This document shows positions 18,701 to 31,330 of a stretch of 64,000 nt of DNA, one piece after another. The DNA is from Apus apus (Eukaryota > Chordata > Aves > Apodiformes > Apodidae). How positions within the stretch are numbered: the stretch's first letter is position 1; each line of letters starts with the position of its first letter. The notes beneath the pieces were generated by a model. The model was given only the letters and a program-made list of their open reading frames with translations, did no database searches and was not told the DNA's origin. Where the stretch lies: NCBI RefSeq assembly GCF_020740795.1, contig NC_067305.1, forward strand, positions 248,001-312,000, given 5' to 3'. Made by a program: the position numbers and the translations under genes.

Positions 18701-19764
18701 TGCTGTGCTGGGGCTCTTGGTGCACTGAGGGGAGGAGGGACTGGGGCCGTGGGTTAGGGGAGGAGCCCAGGCCCGAGCGTTCCCTGCTGAGGGCCAGTGC
18801 CCCTGGAGATGGGGTGGTCAGCAGGGACCCTCTTGAGACCCTTTCCCCGCGGCATCCAGGCCCCACGGCCTGCTCGCTCTGCAGAGCAGCACCACCAGCT
18901 TGGGGCCCCGCAGGGCACGTGGATCAGGCCAGCACAGACGCAGTTCCCTGGGGAAAACCTGGGGAAAGAAGAGGCATGGACGTCCTGGTAGGGGAGCAAG
19001 GGAGCAATTCTCTCGTTCCAAAGGGTAATGAATGACTCAGACTTCTTCGTGCCTACTGCAGCTTGGGACAGGCTGCCCTTTCACTGGGGCAGCAGAACAG
19101 CCAGAGGCGTCCCAGGGCCAGGAATCTTGTGCTGGGGAGAGGGGCTGGCAGAGCAGGGCTGCCAGCAGCTGGCAATAAGGATCTCTTGGAGACAAGGCCA
19201 GCAGGCGCAGGGTGGCTCTGTGTCCTCATACTAGGGCTGGTCCTCAGCTCTGGGGCTGATCTCTCAGCTCCCCAGGATCTGCTGTGGCTTTCAGAGGGGC
19301 CGGGGCCATGGTGCGAGTGCCCAGAGCTTTGCAGCACCCTGTGGTGGGCACTGCCATGGGGCCAGCCCAGAGTGGGCTGCTCTGGATGGGGGAGAGGGCA
19401 GGAGAGGTGGAGAGAGCTGGGGAGAGCCTGGGCTGGGTAGAAAGTGTCTGGGAGAGGAGAAGAGCCGTGTAGAGCTCAGCTGTTGGGGCGTGCATGGTGA
19501 AGGCACCTAGCGGGGTGCTGACGGTGCAGAGCCAGGTGACACAGTGAAGGAAAGAAGGCACCAAAGGTGCAGAAGAGAGAGGCCCGGGGATCTGTGCCAT
19601 GTTCCCCGGGGCAATTTTCCCTGAGCACCTCACACACCAGCCATTTCCACCTCTGGCCATGCACCCCAGCCCTGAGGAGGAACTTTTGCTGCGTGGGCCC
19701 CCTCATCCTCCTCTGGGGCTTCGTGATACCCAACTCCACTGCCATTGTTAATGAATAGGACACT

Positions 19765-20315
19765 AGTTTCCTCCTGACACTCGTTACACACCAAGTCCCA
19801 CAGCTTTTCTCACAGCTGGACTCTCATCCAAGCACATTCTTAGGCAGCTCCAGCATGCTCAGGTGCTCTTGGCCTTGTCTCAAGAGATACTGAAAAATTC
19901 TTTTGGTTTAGATCCCACCAAGTCACCTGGGTGGCTTTCACAGCCACGTCCCACCTTGGATTTCCCACCTGCAGGCAGTGCCTCTGACTTCCTGCTTCGC
20001 CAGCCCCCGGAGCCGGTCTCCGTGCCTGGTCATTTCCTGCATGGTCTCTTTCAGTGATGCTCCTCAGTGGGGCTTTCTAACACCCTCAGAAACTTGGAGG
20101 TTTGCTGCTGAATTCTGAATTTTACTTCTCTAGAGGTTTTTTGACCTGTCATCATCATCTTCTGTCCAAGAATTCAGTACCAGCGAGCTCATGAACATTC
20201 ACAACGCCTTAACAAGCCAAGCCTCTGGGAATAATTTAAGTCTTCAAACCTTACGTGGTTAAGTGGAGAGCTTTCAGGAGTGCAGACAAAGTGAAAATAG
20301 TTTATTTTCAGCATC
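19765..20315. repeat. Old dispersed repeat, unit copy 2
   Basis: Direct counterpart of the repeat at 6,920-7,470. Confidence 0.55.
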
Positions 20316-20340
20316 AGAACAGCGCTCCGAAAATATTCAA

Positions 20341-20398
20341 GGTTTCCCCCTTTTTCTTTTTTTCCTTTTTTTTTTCTTTTTTTTTTCTTTTTTTTTCC
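20341..20398. repeat. Pyrimidine (T/C) tract, copy 2
   Basis: Counterpart of the tract at 7500; shorter and with fewer C interruptions. Confidence 0.85.
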
Positions 20399-21070
20399 TG
20401 TTTACACCTTCTGTGATGTCAGCAGACTCCAGCTGTTCTTGATCCTGAGCATCCCCTGATGATGCAGTCTGAATGCACATGGAAATCAAGGCCCTTTCTG
20501 TCCCACAATCTGCCGGTCTTTGTCCCCACCTCCACCCCCACCATTTCCCTCCCTGAACTCCTGGGACACAAAGCACCTTGTTCAAATTGGAGCTGCCTCC
20601 ACTGAAGGCTGTGGCTGCAAGTTCCAGCCCCTTGGCACCAACTCCCACCTGTGTCACTTGGGGAAAGAGCTGCCTGCAGACACAGGAGGAGGTTTCTTAA
20701 TGACCAACAAACCAAAACAGAGCAAGGTGCACCTCAATGAAAAATAAAATGCATTCCTTTGCTGTCCACATTGCCTCCCCTGAAGTCCACTTCCCACAGC
20801 AGATAACCTTAGACCAATGGAAACACCTTCTGTGATGGGCCCAGACCCCAAGATCCCCCCCAAGCCCTGCTGCAGGCAGGGATGAGAGTTCTCCTCTAAC
20901 CTTGGGCACCGGCTCCTCCTCCAGAAGCGCTCCTGGAGGTCCTGGGTCACATTTCCCAGTCCCACATGGGGTCTTCAGCTGCTTCAGTCTGACTTGGAAG
21001 CCGTGCCCACCTTGGTCTGGGCAACCGAATCAACTCCTGGATGGAGATGTCAGGTATCTTTACAGTATCC

Positions 21071-22273
21071 TTATCATTCTGTTTGGAAAAGACCTTCAAG
21101 ATCATCGAGTCCAACCACTACCCTAACTCTGCCGCATCCACCACTAAACCCTGTCCCCTGGCACCACATCTGTCTTTTTAGATGTCTCCAGGGATGGTGG
21201 CTCAAGCACCTCCTTGGACAGCCTGGATCACCAAGTCCAACTCCCGCCCCAGAAGAGGACAACCCCAAAGTTCACACCATGTCCCTGAAGGGTGTTGTCC
21301 AAATGTTTCTTGAAAACTTTCAGGCTTGGAGCCATTACTGCTTCCCCGGGGAGCCCATTCCAGTGCTCCACCACCCTCTGGGTGAAGAATCTCTTCCTAA
21401 TGTCCAACCTAAACCTCCCCCTGCACATCTTCCCACCATTCCCTTGGGTCCTATCATTGGTCACCAGAGAGAAGAGGTCAGCTCCTCCTCCTCCTCCTTC
21501 CCTAATGAGGAAGCAATAGCTGCCATGAGGTCTCCCCTCAGTCTCCTCTTCTCCAGACTGAACAGACCAAGTGCCTTCAGCCGCTCCTCGTACGGCATCC
21601 CCTCTAAACCCTTCCCCAACCTCGTGGCCTCCTCTGGACACCCTCCAGTAGCTTTATATCCTTTTTGTGCTGTGGCACCCCAACCTGCACCCAGGACTCA
21701 AGATGGGGCCGCACCAGTGCCGAGTAAAGTGGGACAGTCCCCTCCCTGGACCGGCTGGAGATGCCGTGCTTGATGCGCCCCGGGACTTGGTTGGCCCTCC
21801 TGGCTGCCAGGACACACTGTTGGCTCATGTTCAACTGGCCATCGACCAGAAGCCCCAGATGCCTCTCCGCAGGGCTGCTCTCCAGCCTCTTGCTCCCCAG
21901 ACTGTCTGTATATCCCGGGTTACCGTGTCCCAGGTGCAAAATCCAGCATTTCTCCTTGTTCAGCTTCATGCCATTGGTGAGTGCCCAGCTCTCTAATTTG
22001 TCCAGAGCCCTCTGCAGGGCCGCTCTGCCCTCGAGAGTGTCAGCTGCTCCTCCCAGTTTGGTGTCATCCACGAACTTAACTAGTAGGCCTTCAAGTCCTG
22101 CATCTAAGTCATGTATATCAAAGAGTACTGGCCCTAAGATGGATCCCCGTGGAACCCCACTAGTGACCAGTCGCCAGCCTGACGTGACCCCATTTACTAT
22201 CACCCTTTGAGCTTGACCCATCAGCCAGTTTCTCACCCATTATGTGCTTGTCCAGCTGGATGCTGGACGTTGT
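21071..22273 (-). mobile_element. CR1 LINE 3' fragment (copy 2)
   Basis: Same element as at 8233-9435, with a few substitutions. Confidence 0.9.
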
Positions 22274-22658
22274 GTTTAGAAGGAAACTGTGAGAGACAGT
22301 ATCAAAGGAGCCACAGGGAACTCCAGGCCGGCCAGTCTCGCCTCTGTGCCCGGCAAGATAATACAGCAGATCCTCCTGGAAAGTCTGCTAAGGCACATGG
22401 AAAATAAAGAGGTGATTTGTGACAGCCAACACGGCTTCACTAAGCCATGCCTGACCAATCTGGTGGCCTTCCACAACAAGGCTACAGAGATGGTGGATGG
22501 TGGCAGAGCAACTGATGTCATCTACCTGGATTGGTGCAAGGCGTTTGACACTGTCCCGCATGGCATCCTGGTCTCCAAACTGGCAAGGCATGGATTTGAC
22601 AGATGGACCACTCGGTGGATAAGAAATTGGCTGGATGGCTGCACCCAGAGAGTTGTGG
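22274..22658 (+). mobile_element. CR1 LINE internal fragment (copy 2)
   Basis: Same element as at 9436-9826. A 6-bp in-frame deletion after QHGFTK (two codons) distinguishes it from copies 1 and 4. Confidence 0.88.
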
Positions 22659-23164
22659 ACCCACAGACTGGGTCGAGGTAAAATGGAACAGAGAAAATGA
22701 GCACCAAGAGCGACCTGGCTTCCACTGCAGGAAGTGTTTCCTGAAGAAGAAATCTGCAGAGTGGGTTTGATGAGATGAAAAGCCAGGCGGTCCAACTGTA
22801 GTCAGTCTAAAGGAGGTGAGCATGCCTGATGGAGGAGGGCAAGCAGAAGAAATCAAACCAGGTACTTAAAGGCAGGGAAACTGGGGAACTAATTGCCATG
22901 GGATCTTTTGCCTACTAAAATGGGACCTGGCTGGGGAAAAAAAATCTAGGAAAAAAGATAAAGGAGCTCTATTCCAAAGACCAGAGCACTTAAAGGTGGT
23001 GGCACCTGTGTCCATGCTAGTCTTCCAGCTTTGCCCTGGTGGAAGCTCAGAGCTCACACCCGAGACATGCTAGAACATGTTTGCCCCCTTCAGCTCTGCC
23101 CCGGGCCCTGCTGCTCACTGGCACTGCAGGCAGACTACAGGGACTTGTTGATCAAGGCGCCGGC

Positions 23165-23690
23165 AAGAACTGTTGTAACGTGAAGCTTTTCGACCGTTTG
23201 GAATTCAAACCCCAGAGAAAAGACAAAGGCAACACTCCTGTCGGAATAAAAGTTTATGCTAAGCAGCAGTATAAAAGAACATCCTCGAGGTGGAACAAGT
23301 CCCCATGAACAAAGCCAGAGTTAAACCCATCTTGTCACTGCCGGAGATCCGGCTCCAGAACCTCGTACAATTAACATATTAAAATATTTAAATACAAATA
23401 CAGACTGTATACACCCTTACCCTTCAAATATTGTCTAAAATAAATAGGAATAAACATGCAACAGTACCTAACAGAACTACTAAGGTACAGCTATTAAAAA
23501 CTTAGCATCCACTAGGAGGATAAATACAATCATATTTTAAACGGTAAAAACCTACTCTGAAGATGTGCTTAAAAGTATTTAAAAGCACTAAACCAACAAG
23601 TAACTGAGCGGGTAGAAAGTGCCATTGAAAAGGTGAAAGAAAGGGCATGGCCAATACCCTACAAAATGAAGATGAAGGCAAACAAACAGA
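23165..23690 (-). other. AT-rich 3'-UTR-like stretch (copy 2)
   Basis: Counterpart of 10,330-10,860. Near identity between the copies is uninformative about constraint because the whole unit is near-identical. Confidence 0.3.
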
Positions 23691-24335
23691 GGTGGGTGTT
23701 TCTTTGAAAAACAACAAACAACACAGGTGAGATGGTCCAGCTGGCAGCTGCTGCACATCTGCCCATCCACGGTCACTCTCTTCTCACTCTCCTCTTCCTT
23801 CCTCCCGAAAGCAGCCCCGCTCGCAGGCTACATCCAACTGCAGATGGAAATCAAGGAGAAAAGGGAATGCTGAGAAAACATCGGTCCTTGTGTGTGTTTC
23901 ACCTGGCAGCGGACGCAGCAACTGCGTTGCCACCAGCTACTCTCCAGTGCAGCCTGCAAGGCAGACTACAACTGGAGAAGTGGAGGCCTGCTGTCTCAAG
24001 AATAGCAATTATGCTCATTGTGCAACACTTGACCGAGAAAACAACAACAACAAAACCCACTGTAAGCAAAGTGCTCCCGTTCCTCCAAACCTGGTATTTG
24101 TCCGTGCACTCGCTGCCATGGAGACCAACTGCCCAATGTCAGTGCCAGCACATCCCCAGCTGCATGCTGGCCAGCAGACCAAGGCAGGGTCCAAGGAGAA
24201 GCCTGTGGCGGGAAGCGCAAGGAAGCACTTCCACTGCAGGCAGTAACGTAACGATTCTCATCTCCCCTTTCTGTAACAGGGTGGTCAGAGCAGCTGCCTC
24301 GGCCATCTCTACAGAAATGCAGAATCTCTCCTTAC

Positions 24336-24796
24336 CAGGGGACTGGCCATCATGTGAGCTGGGTCTTCCCTTCCTGCACGTGGCTGCTTCTGATGGCCCT
24401 CTCCCTCCTGCTGAAGTGTTGATGGGCTCAGGTCTCTCTTCTGTCACTGATACACACAGAACACTGGTATTCTCCTTAGAAGAAACAAACAAACCAAGAA
24501 ATAACCCCAAAGATCACTCTGTACTTTCTTATAATCGCTTCAGAGACAAGAGCTTGAAAGAGCATCTCTTATGTTCAGTTAAAACAGAAGGTTCAATTCC
24601 AAAGAAAACAACCCTAGCCATTCTCTGGTGCTATGATACTTGGCCTTGTTTTTCATTAACCACCTCACTCTTGGCACGCTTGTTTTCTCCTGTGCACTGC
24701 CTGTCCTGGAGAGAAAGGAAGGTGACTCACCAGCAGCTCAGCAGCAGCCCTTTCTGCAGACGTCGCGGCACGGGCAGCACAAAGATCTTCATGATG
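24336..24796 (-). other. Two candidate exons of unknown identity (copy 2)
   Basis: Counterparts at 24731-24796 and 24336-24474 with the same splice borders and open frame. They lie downstream of the truncated copy 3, which supplies only exon 7. Confidence 0.3.
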
Positions 24797-24929
24797 CTGC
24801 AACAGAGAACGAGGTACTGTTGGATCTACTCCCGTGGCAGATTGTCTGTTATTTGCGGTTAGAATAGCAGGTTTCATTAAAAGACAAAAAGCAAGGCTCC
24901 TATTTTGGAGCACCCTGCACCCCCCTTCA

Positions 24930-25235
24930 GCATGAGGAGGAGGGAGAGGAGGAAACATCAAAAGCAGCACGATGAGGAGTATGATGAGGAGGAGGAGGGA
25001 GCAGGAGTCAACGGGATGACGAGAAAGAGGAGGAGGATACAACGGCATGACAAGGAAGAGAAGGAGGAGGTAGAGGAGTAGGACCAGGAGGAGCAGGACA
25101 ACCAGGAGAAGAAGGCAGTGTCAGACAAACAGCATGAGGAGGAAGAGGCAGCAGGAAAGCACAGAATGACAAGAAGAAAGAAGGGGGCGGAGGTGGAGGC
25201 AGGGGGAGACCATGGGATGGCAATGAGGAGAATGA
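24930..25235. repeat. GGA/GAGGA purine-rich tract (copy 2)
   Basis: Same tract, about 50 bp shorter through loss of one internal block near 25,035. Confidence 0.85.
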
Positions 25236-25246
25236 GGTGAGTATTG

Positions 25247-25643
25247 TATCGGGGTGCACAGGGATGTGGGGTGCATGGGTAGGGGGGGCCATAGCATATT
25301 GGGGTGCATGGGGAGCAGGGTGTGCGGTTTATAGGGGTGTGTGGGGAGCGGGGTGCATGGTCCGTTGGGGTACGTGGGGCTATGGGGGCTGTGGGAACAG
25401 ATGGATGGTATATCAGGGTGCACAGGGACCAAGGCGCAGCGTTTAGGGGTTTCCAGGGATCTGGGGTGCACAGGAAGAGGGGTGTGCCCAGTCTGGGGGT
25501 GCACAGGGCTTGGGCACAGTAAATCGGGGTGCGCAGGGACTGCAGTGCACAGGAACCGGGGTGCACGGCACATGAGGGTGCAGAGGGACCGGGGTGCACG
25601 AGGACTGGGGTGCAGCATTAATCGGGGTGCACAGTTTATGGGG
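25247..25643. repeat. GTGCAC minisatellite at the unit junction (copies 2/3)
   Basis: Same array at the second junction, with single-base differences from the first. Confidence 0.85.
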
Positions 25644-26570
25644 CTGCTCAGGGACCTGGGCTAGGCGGGGAGGAGGTCACGCAGGCTCCTGGGTGCCCCC
25701 AAGGGTGCCCTGCGGGACGGGCTCCTCTGCAGAAACCCCGTTTTTGGGGCGAAAGATGAAAATTTCTGCTTTTAAGGAGCCTTCAGCATGTGAGAGTAAC
25801 TTTGCTCATGGGGTGAGAGGGTAAAGCCCAGAAAGAACCTGCATCTTCAGTCCCTCCTTGGGACCTCGCTGGATTCAGCGACGCTGAAGCACAGGAAAAT
25901 CCCCAAGTTCACCTTGGAGAAAATGGACTCGTCTAATACAGGAACCAAACGAGCCATTTGGCACTACGAATCTGGTACAAAAATACATTTTGGTAAGAAA
26001 ACACGCGGTGTTGTCGCACGTTTATAGAGTCTGGTCTCCTGCCGAGGTGTGGAAACCTCGTGCTGGTCTGGTACCCCTCCAAAACCGAAGGTTATGCAGA
26101 GCAACCTGATGGGAGCAGTAAATTCAATGGAGAAACAAAGGGAGGGTAACGCTGGGGGGTCTAGGACAGCTCTGGTCTAGGACAGCTGTGCGCCGGGACA
26201 GCGGCACAGCCCCGCGTCACCTGCCAACCCGAGAGACGTCCCGGCGGAGAGATATCCTAGGCCCACTTGTTCCAGCCCTTGGATACAGCTCCAATCCAAA
26301 CCTCTGTACAGGGCTGTCTATTTTCGAGGCCTGTGTCTCCCTCTTGACCACCCAACTTACCTCTTCTGCAGCCTGCTTGGAGCTCAGACCAGCTCTGTCC
26401 CTGTGTGCTGGCGGAGCCCGGGGCAGGCAAGCCAGCTGGTACTCGTAGTTCAGCAGCACCAGCGCCGAGTCTGCTGTGAAGCATCTGTGGTTCCCAGAAG
26501 TTGGGCTGCTGGAAGGAGAGCTGAAATTGGAACTTCCTGAAATGATTGATTCATTAAAGAGTCACGTACA
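25629..26570. repeat. Truncated third direct copy of the 12.8-kb unit
   Basis: This stretch matches the first 942 bp of the unit, including TMEM209 exon 7. It then stops abruptly inside intron 6 and changes to a CR1-like sequence at 26571. It carries several private substitutions around 26522-26560, more than the rest of the array, as expected near an old rearrangement edge. Confidence 0.93.
26361..26536 (-). pseudogene. TMEM209: Isolated TMEM209 exon 7 (truncated copy 3)
   Basis: Only exon 7 of 176 bp remains, with its acceptor and its GTAAGT donor. The duplication breaks 34 bp upstream, at 26571. The frame is open and encodes the LSSKQAAEE end of the block. Without a promoter or exons 2-6 it cannot make a TMEM209 product by itself, although an upstream transcript on the minus strand could include it. 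Confidence 0.88.
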
Positions 26571-26665
26571 GACCAAGTGCCTTCAGCCGCTCCTTGTATG
26601 GTATCCCCCCTAAACCCTTCACCAAGGGTTCCTTACAACCCCAGGGCATTGTTGCCTCCTCACCC
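26571..26665 (-). mobile_element. CR1 LINE scrap at the array edge
   Basis: It begins exactly at the truncation point of unit copy 3 and matches the CR1 segment near 8728 with diverged bases. Confidence 0.7.
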
Positions 26666-26689
26666 ACCCCCACACAGCCTGTGAGGTAT

Positions 26690-26890
26690 CCTGGTGCCTC
26701 CTGCACTCAACATTCCACACCCCCACCTCACACTACTCCCTGGAAGAGCCATCAGCATCCTGTGACCCAACAGATCATGCAGGGAATGACCAGTCTCCAG
26801 AGGCTGGTGAAGCATTAAGTCAGAGGCACTGCCTGCATGTGGGAAATCCAAGGTGGGATGTAGCTGTCAAAGCCCTTACTGTGTTTTGTC
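26690..26890. repeat. Old dispersed repeat fragment
   Basis: Aligns with the part of the unit's old repeat around 54,690-54,820 (shared block GGGAAATCCAAGGTGGGAT) at clearly lower identity than the unit copies have to each other. Confidence 0.55.
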
Positions 26891-27035
26891 AAGTGGGATA
26901 GCCAGGCCCTGGCCCCATCCCTTGGGGTCCCATCAGGGATGAGTGACTGTGCATTTCTTTCCAGAATGGGTATTCCCATGATAATGACAGGGAGAGCACT
27001 CAGGTTCCCCAGGAGCACAGAACTGAGCAGACATA

Positions 27036-27885
27036 ACTTCATAGAATCATAGAATCCTAGAAAGTTTAGGGTGGGAAGGGTGATGAGCTCTCTCCTCAGC
27101 TGCCTTTTCTTCCAACTGAACATCCACAGTTCCCTCTGATGCTCCTCATATGACTTGTTCTCTAGACCCTTCAGCAGCTTGGTTGCTCTCCTCTGAACTT
27201 GCTCCAGCCCCTCAATGTCCTTCTTACAGTGAGAGGCCCAGAACTGTCAGCCAGCTCCCCCAGGGCCTTTTCTGCTGGGCAGCTTTCCCAGGCCAGTAGA
27301 GTTGTGTGGGGTTTTGTGACCGAAATGCAGCACCCTGCACTTGGCCTTTTTGAACCTCATATAATTGGCTTTGGCCCATCAGCCCAGCTTGTCCAGGTCC
27401 CTCTGCAGTGCCTTCCTACTCTTGAGCAGATCTACACTCCCACCCAATACGGTGTTGTCTGCAAACTGACTGAGAGTGCACTCAATCCCCTCATCCAGAT
27501 CATTGATAAAGATATTGAACAAGACTGGCCCCAAAACTGAGCCTGAGGGACACCACTGGTCACTGGCCCCAACTAGATTTAACTCCATTTACCACAACTC
27601 TCTGGCCATCCAGCCAGTTTTTTATCCACTGAAGAGAACACTGCCATGATTTCCCTGCTTCTCCACGAGTTGCTGTGGGAGACAGGGTCAAAGGCCTCAC
27701 CAAAGTCTAGGCTGACAACATGCACAGCCTTCCCCTCATCCGATAGGTAGGTCACATGGTCATAGAACGTGATCAACTTAGTAAAGCGAGACCGCCCTTT
27801 CCTAAGCCCGTGCTGGCTGGCCCTGATCCCATGGCTGCCCTGCACTTGCCCTGTGAGCTCATTCCCCTTCTGAGTCTTCATTCAT
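27036..27885 (-). mobile_element. CR1 LINE fragment
   Basis: The 3' end at 27,036 has the typical ATGATTCTATG tail. The minus strand encodes broken CR1 reverse transcriptase (VVSLDFGEAFDPVSH, then [19 protein letters not shown] and [11 protein letters not shown]). It is several mutations away from intact. Confidence 0.88.
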
Positions 27886-27889
27886 TCTA

Positions 27890-30800
27890 TCCAAGGGCAG
27901 GTGACAAGTGCCCATTCTTTCCTGTTGCCTCCACAGATGTTTCCAGAGAGATGACTAGATGCCATCAGTCCCATCATACATGATGCAGCCAGAGGATGCA
28001 GTGTGGAGCTGATGCACCATCTCCACATCCAGTGGACACCAAGAAGAGAGCCTTGAGTGGAAAATGTTTGATGCAATAGAGCCCAATGGTACCGTGACCA
28101 TATCCTCAAATGCAGGGAGAATAAACAAAGAGAAAAGACCCCTTAAAGGACCAATTCCTTAAACATATTTTTACAAGAAACACTTTAGAAAGAGCCCATG
28201 CTCCAGACACTGTACCCAGGAGATTTTTTATTTTTTTTTATTGGAGGGTCACTACTGGACAGTTCATATCTAAAACAGTGTTGTGCAAGAGTTAGACACA
28301 ACAGAATCAAACCTCTAGAGAGGCAGAATCAACCCAGAAAAAAAATAAAATGTAAAAGCATGATTCTCACAAATAAAGGTGCAGACTCCTGGCCCAAGAT
28401 AAGCCCTGGGAAACTCGCAGAGGGGGTGAGACAGATTATTGTCAGTGAAACAGGGGCCACTGGGTCAGTTTCAAAAAGGTCACCTTGAGCTCCTTGTTCC
28501 TCAGGCTGTAGATGAGGGGGTTCACTGCTGGAGGCACCACTGAGTATGAAATTGCCAAAATGAGATCTAGGGATGGGGAAGAGATGGAGGAGGGCTTCAG
28601 GTGGGCAAACATGGCAGTGCTGACAAACAGGGAGACCGCGGCCAGGTGTGGGAGGCAGGTGGAAAAGGCTTTGTGCCTTCCCTGCTGAGAGGGGATCCTC
28701 AGCACGGCCCTGAAGATCTGCACATAGGACACCACAATGAAGACAAAACACCCAAATGCTAAACAGGCACTAACCACAAGAAGCCAAACTTCCCTGAGGT
28801 AGGAGTGTGAGCAGGACAGCTTGAGGATTGGGGGTGTTTCACAGAAGAACTGGTCCAGAGCATTGCCCTGGCAGAGGGGCAGTGAAAATGTATTGGCTGT
28901 GTGCAGCAGAGCATAGAGAAACCCAGTGGCCCAGGCAGCTGCTGCCATGTGGACACAAGCTCTGCTGCCCAGGAGGGTCCCGTAGTGCAGGGGTCTGCAG
29001 ATGGCCACGTAGCGGTCATAGGACATGATGGTCAGAAGACAATACTCCCCTACAATGAAGAAGAGAAAGAAAAAGACCTGTGCAGCACATCCTGTGTAGG
29101 AGATGGCCCTGGTGTCCCAGAGGGAATTGGCCATGGCTTTGGGGAGAGTCGTGGAGATGCAGCCCAGGTCGAGGAGGGAGAGGTTGAGGAGGAAGAAGTA
29201 CATGGGGGTGTGGAGGTGGTGGTCAGAGGCAATGGTGGTGATGATGAGGCTGTTGCCCAGGAGGGCAGCCAGGTAGATGCCCAGGAAGAGCCAGAAGTAC
29301 AGGAGCTGCAGCTCCCGCCTGTCTGCAAATGTCAGCAGGAGAAACTGGGTGATGGAGCTGCTGTTGGACATTTTCTTGCTGTAGGCATGGATTACTATCG
29401 AAGGAAGGAAAGAGAATGACAAATGACATGAGACTAGATTGAGGAACATCAAAGCCATTTCCTATACACTCTATTCCTTCTACACACCCTCTCTTTTCAT
29501 TTTTTGGGAGCCCTTTCTGGGTCCCTGGTCAGTGCTGGTCAAGTGAGCAGCAGTTTCTGGCTGCCAACAGGTCAGCCCTGCTCTGCAGTGGTGGATCCAT
29601 GGAAACAGTGGGGGCAGGGGTCATTGCCGGTGTCCAGCTTTGTCAGAGGAAACTGCTCCTAATGGAGAATGTCTGGTCAGTGCTGAGGATCTGGGATGGC
29701 AGAAGCAGTTTGGGACTTTTGGGGTTTTACAGCTTCCCCCATTACACCTGGACAGTGTTGCTGGATGTGAGAAACCCTCAGCACTGCTGCTGTGCTCAGG
29801 GAGAACAGAGTCCTGTTTGTGGCTCAGTGCAGGGTGAGGGGAGCTGCTCTGTCCTTTTGACTTGCTCCCAGCCACCCAGACTTGTGCCTCTCTGAAGTAG
29901 CAGTTGACCACACTCACATATTACCCTGAAAAGCCTCCAGGCACTGCTGAGGGCAGAGGGATTCAGCTCAGACATCTACAGATCTCACTTTTTCCTAAGG
30001 TCTCAGCACTCCTCACCCAGGACACACGTAGCTCATTTCACCAACCAATCAGCATTTCCCCTATCATAGCATCTCTGTGCTTTTCCATGGGGCTTTCAGA
30101 GAACACAAAGCTGCTCTAGGACAGGTTTGTGTCCTAGAGCAAAGCTCACAGCTTGGAAAAAAACAAACAACAAAACAAAAGTCTACAAGAAAATGGCCAA
30201 GGGTCCTAATAATGACATTTGATTAAGGGGAATTCCGCTCAATCCCCAGCCCCACAGACTGCATTGCCCCCAGTCCCACAGGTGAAAGCTGGAACATGCT
30301 CACATAGACACAGCAGCATGAATGGATCCACAAGCTCAGAGTGTGACATGTTGCTGAAACTTCCCCTCCCCAGAGAGCCTGACAGCAAGAATGAGATGAC
30401 AATGACTATGACATAGATGGAGGAGAAACAAGCCAAAGGTCTGGCTGAGAAGGGCCAGGACAGAGGTAGCAGGCCCTCAGGACAGTTGAGTGGCTGAAGG
30501 CACTTGAGAAGGCTCCTATCAGACCTGCTGATCACTCAGAATTCTAGTTCAGGATTTCTTAAAATGCAGACCTCCATTTCCTTTTATCCTTTTCTCTCCC
30601 CCCACTTCTTGATACAGGAAACTGAAAAGACAGACTTAGGAAAGCGCCTCATCTTTATAGAAATCCCTGCCAAGATCTTCTCCTTGAGAAATATTTTCAA
30701 GGGGATTTGGAGCTTTAAGCAGCCAGGACCTTGCTGGCAGTCACTCCTTCCACACACAGTTTCTCCACACAGCACCATGGTGAAATCCCAGGAAGCTGAG

Positions 30801-31330
30801 AGCTGACCCTGGTGGGCAGCAGAGACCCTGCCCCAGCACACAACACCTGGAATGCAGGGACCCTGCTCTGAAGGACAGTGCTTGGAACCCCTGCCCACAC
30901 ACTTGCCTGCACAGCTATTCAAAATTGCCCAATAAGAGCTGTGTGTTGGTGTCCCCACACTTTTCTTAAAGATAGCATAAGATGTGGTTGTGACAGCTTA
31001 GGGAGATATCTCCAGGAACTGCACCCACATTGCCCGGCACTCAGAGACTCACCGTGTCAAGGGCTGCACAGATTTCTCCTCCACTGAACTCTCACTCACC
31101 CCCCAATCCTGGCCACCTTTAAGCTCTCTCTGCCTCATTCATCTCCCTCAGATCCCCTGGCAGTGTCCTTCTCCCTGCTGCGCTGGGCAGAGGAACTGCT
31201 CCTGGGCAGAGCTGTCTCTCTGCAGCACTGCCCACTTGCCATCAGCTCCTTCCATCCCAGGAGCCCAGCTCAGCATGTTAATGAGCCCTCTGGTGGGTTT
31301 GGTGCTGAGTCCATGAAGCCCAGACAAGGA
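27890..31330. repeat. OR block A, first part of an old duplication
   Basis: This segment aligns in the same orientation with about 43,900-47,330 both downstream and upstream of the receptor gene. Shared non-coding marks include the CTCCAGACACTGTACCCAG stretch below the gene and the GCTGAGAGCTGACCCTGG stretch 1.5-2 kb above it. Divergence is much greater than between the 12.8-kb units. Confidence 0.75.
28442..29371 (-). CDS. Olfactory receptor, family 14-like, intact
   Basis: A single-exon class A GPCR of 309 residues that would sit in the olfactory cilia membrane and couple to G-olf. Visible marks are an N-terminal glycosylation sequon (NSS at residue 3), GN at 39-40 in TM1, PMYFFLLNLSLLDLGC at 56-71 in TM2, MSYDRYVAIC at 116-125 at the end of TM3, KAFSTCLPHL before TM6, and NPLIYSLRN in TM7. 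These and the MSNSSSITQFLLL start are typical of the OR14 group that birds have expanded. I chose the ATG at 29371 rather than an upstream in-frame ATG because the MSNSSS start is the family standard and an acceptor-like CCTACAG lies 10 bp before it. The subfamily number cannot be given. A diverged, broken relative lies at 44.4-45.3 kb. Confidence 0.93.
   Translation of the reverse strand: MSNSSSITQFLLLTFADRRELQLLYFWLFLGIYLAALLGNSLIITTIASDHHLHTPMYFFLLNLSLLDLGCISTTLPKAMANSLWDTRAISYTGCAAQVFFFLFFIVGEYCLLTIMSYDRYVAICRPLHYGTLLGSRACVHMAAAAWATGFLYALLHTANTFSLPLCQGNALDQFFCETPPILKLSCSHSYLREVWLLVVSACLAFGCFVFIVVSYVQIFRAVLRIPSQQGRHKAFSTCLPHLAAVSLFVSTAMFAHLKPSSISSPSLDLILAISYSVVPPAVNPLIYSLRNKELKVTFLKLTQWPLFH

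Larger units (their letters stand above)
18701..21070. other. Unassigned unit DNA upstream of the TMEM209 promoter (copy 2)
   Basis: Counterpart of 5861-8232. No coding gene is recognised. Frames seen in copy 1 (for example around 6.2-6.8 kb) are interrupted here by single-base length changes, which argues against coding. Confidence 0.5.

Noticed and set aside
23732-24862. 376-codon plus-strand frame (also at 62,806-63,936 reversed)
   Set aside because: It is broken by a single-base length change in copy 1 (near 11,390), runs antisense across the candidate exons with their splice signals, has unremarkable composition and matches no family I know.
28901-29419. 172-codon plus-strand frame over the OR gene
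   Set aside because: Antisense shadow of the intact olfactory receptor.
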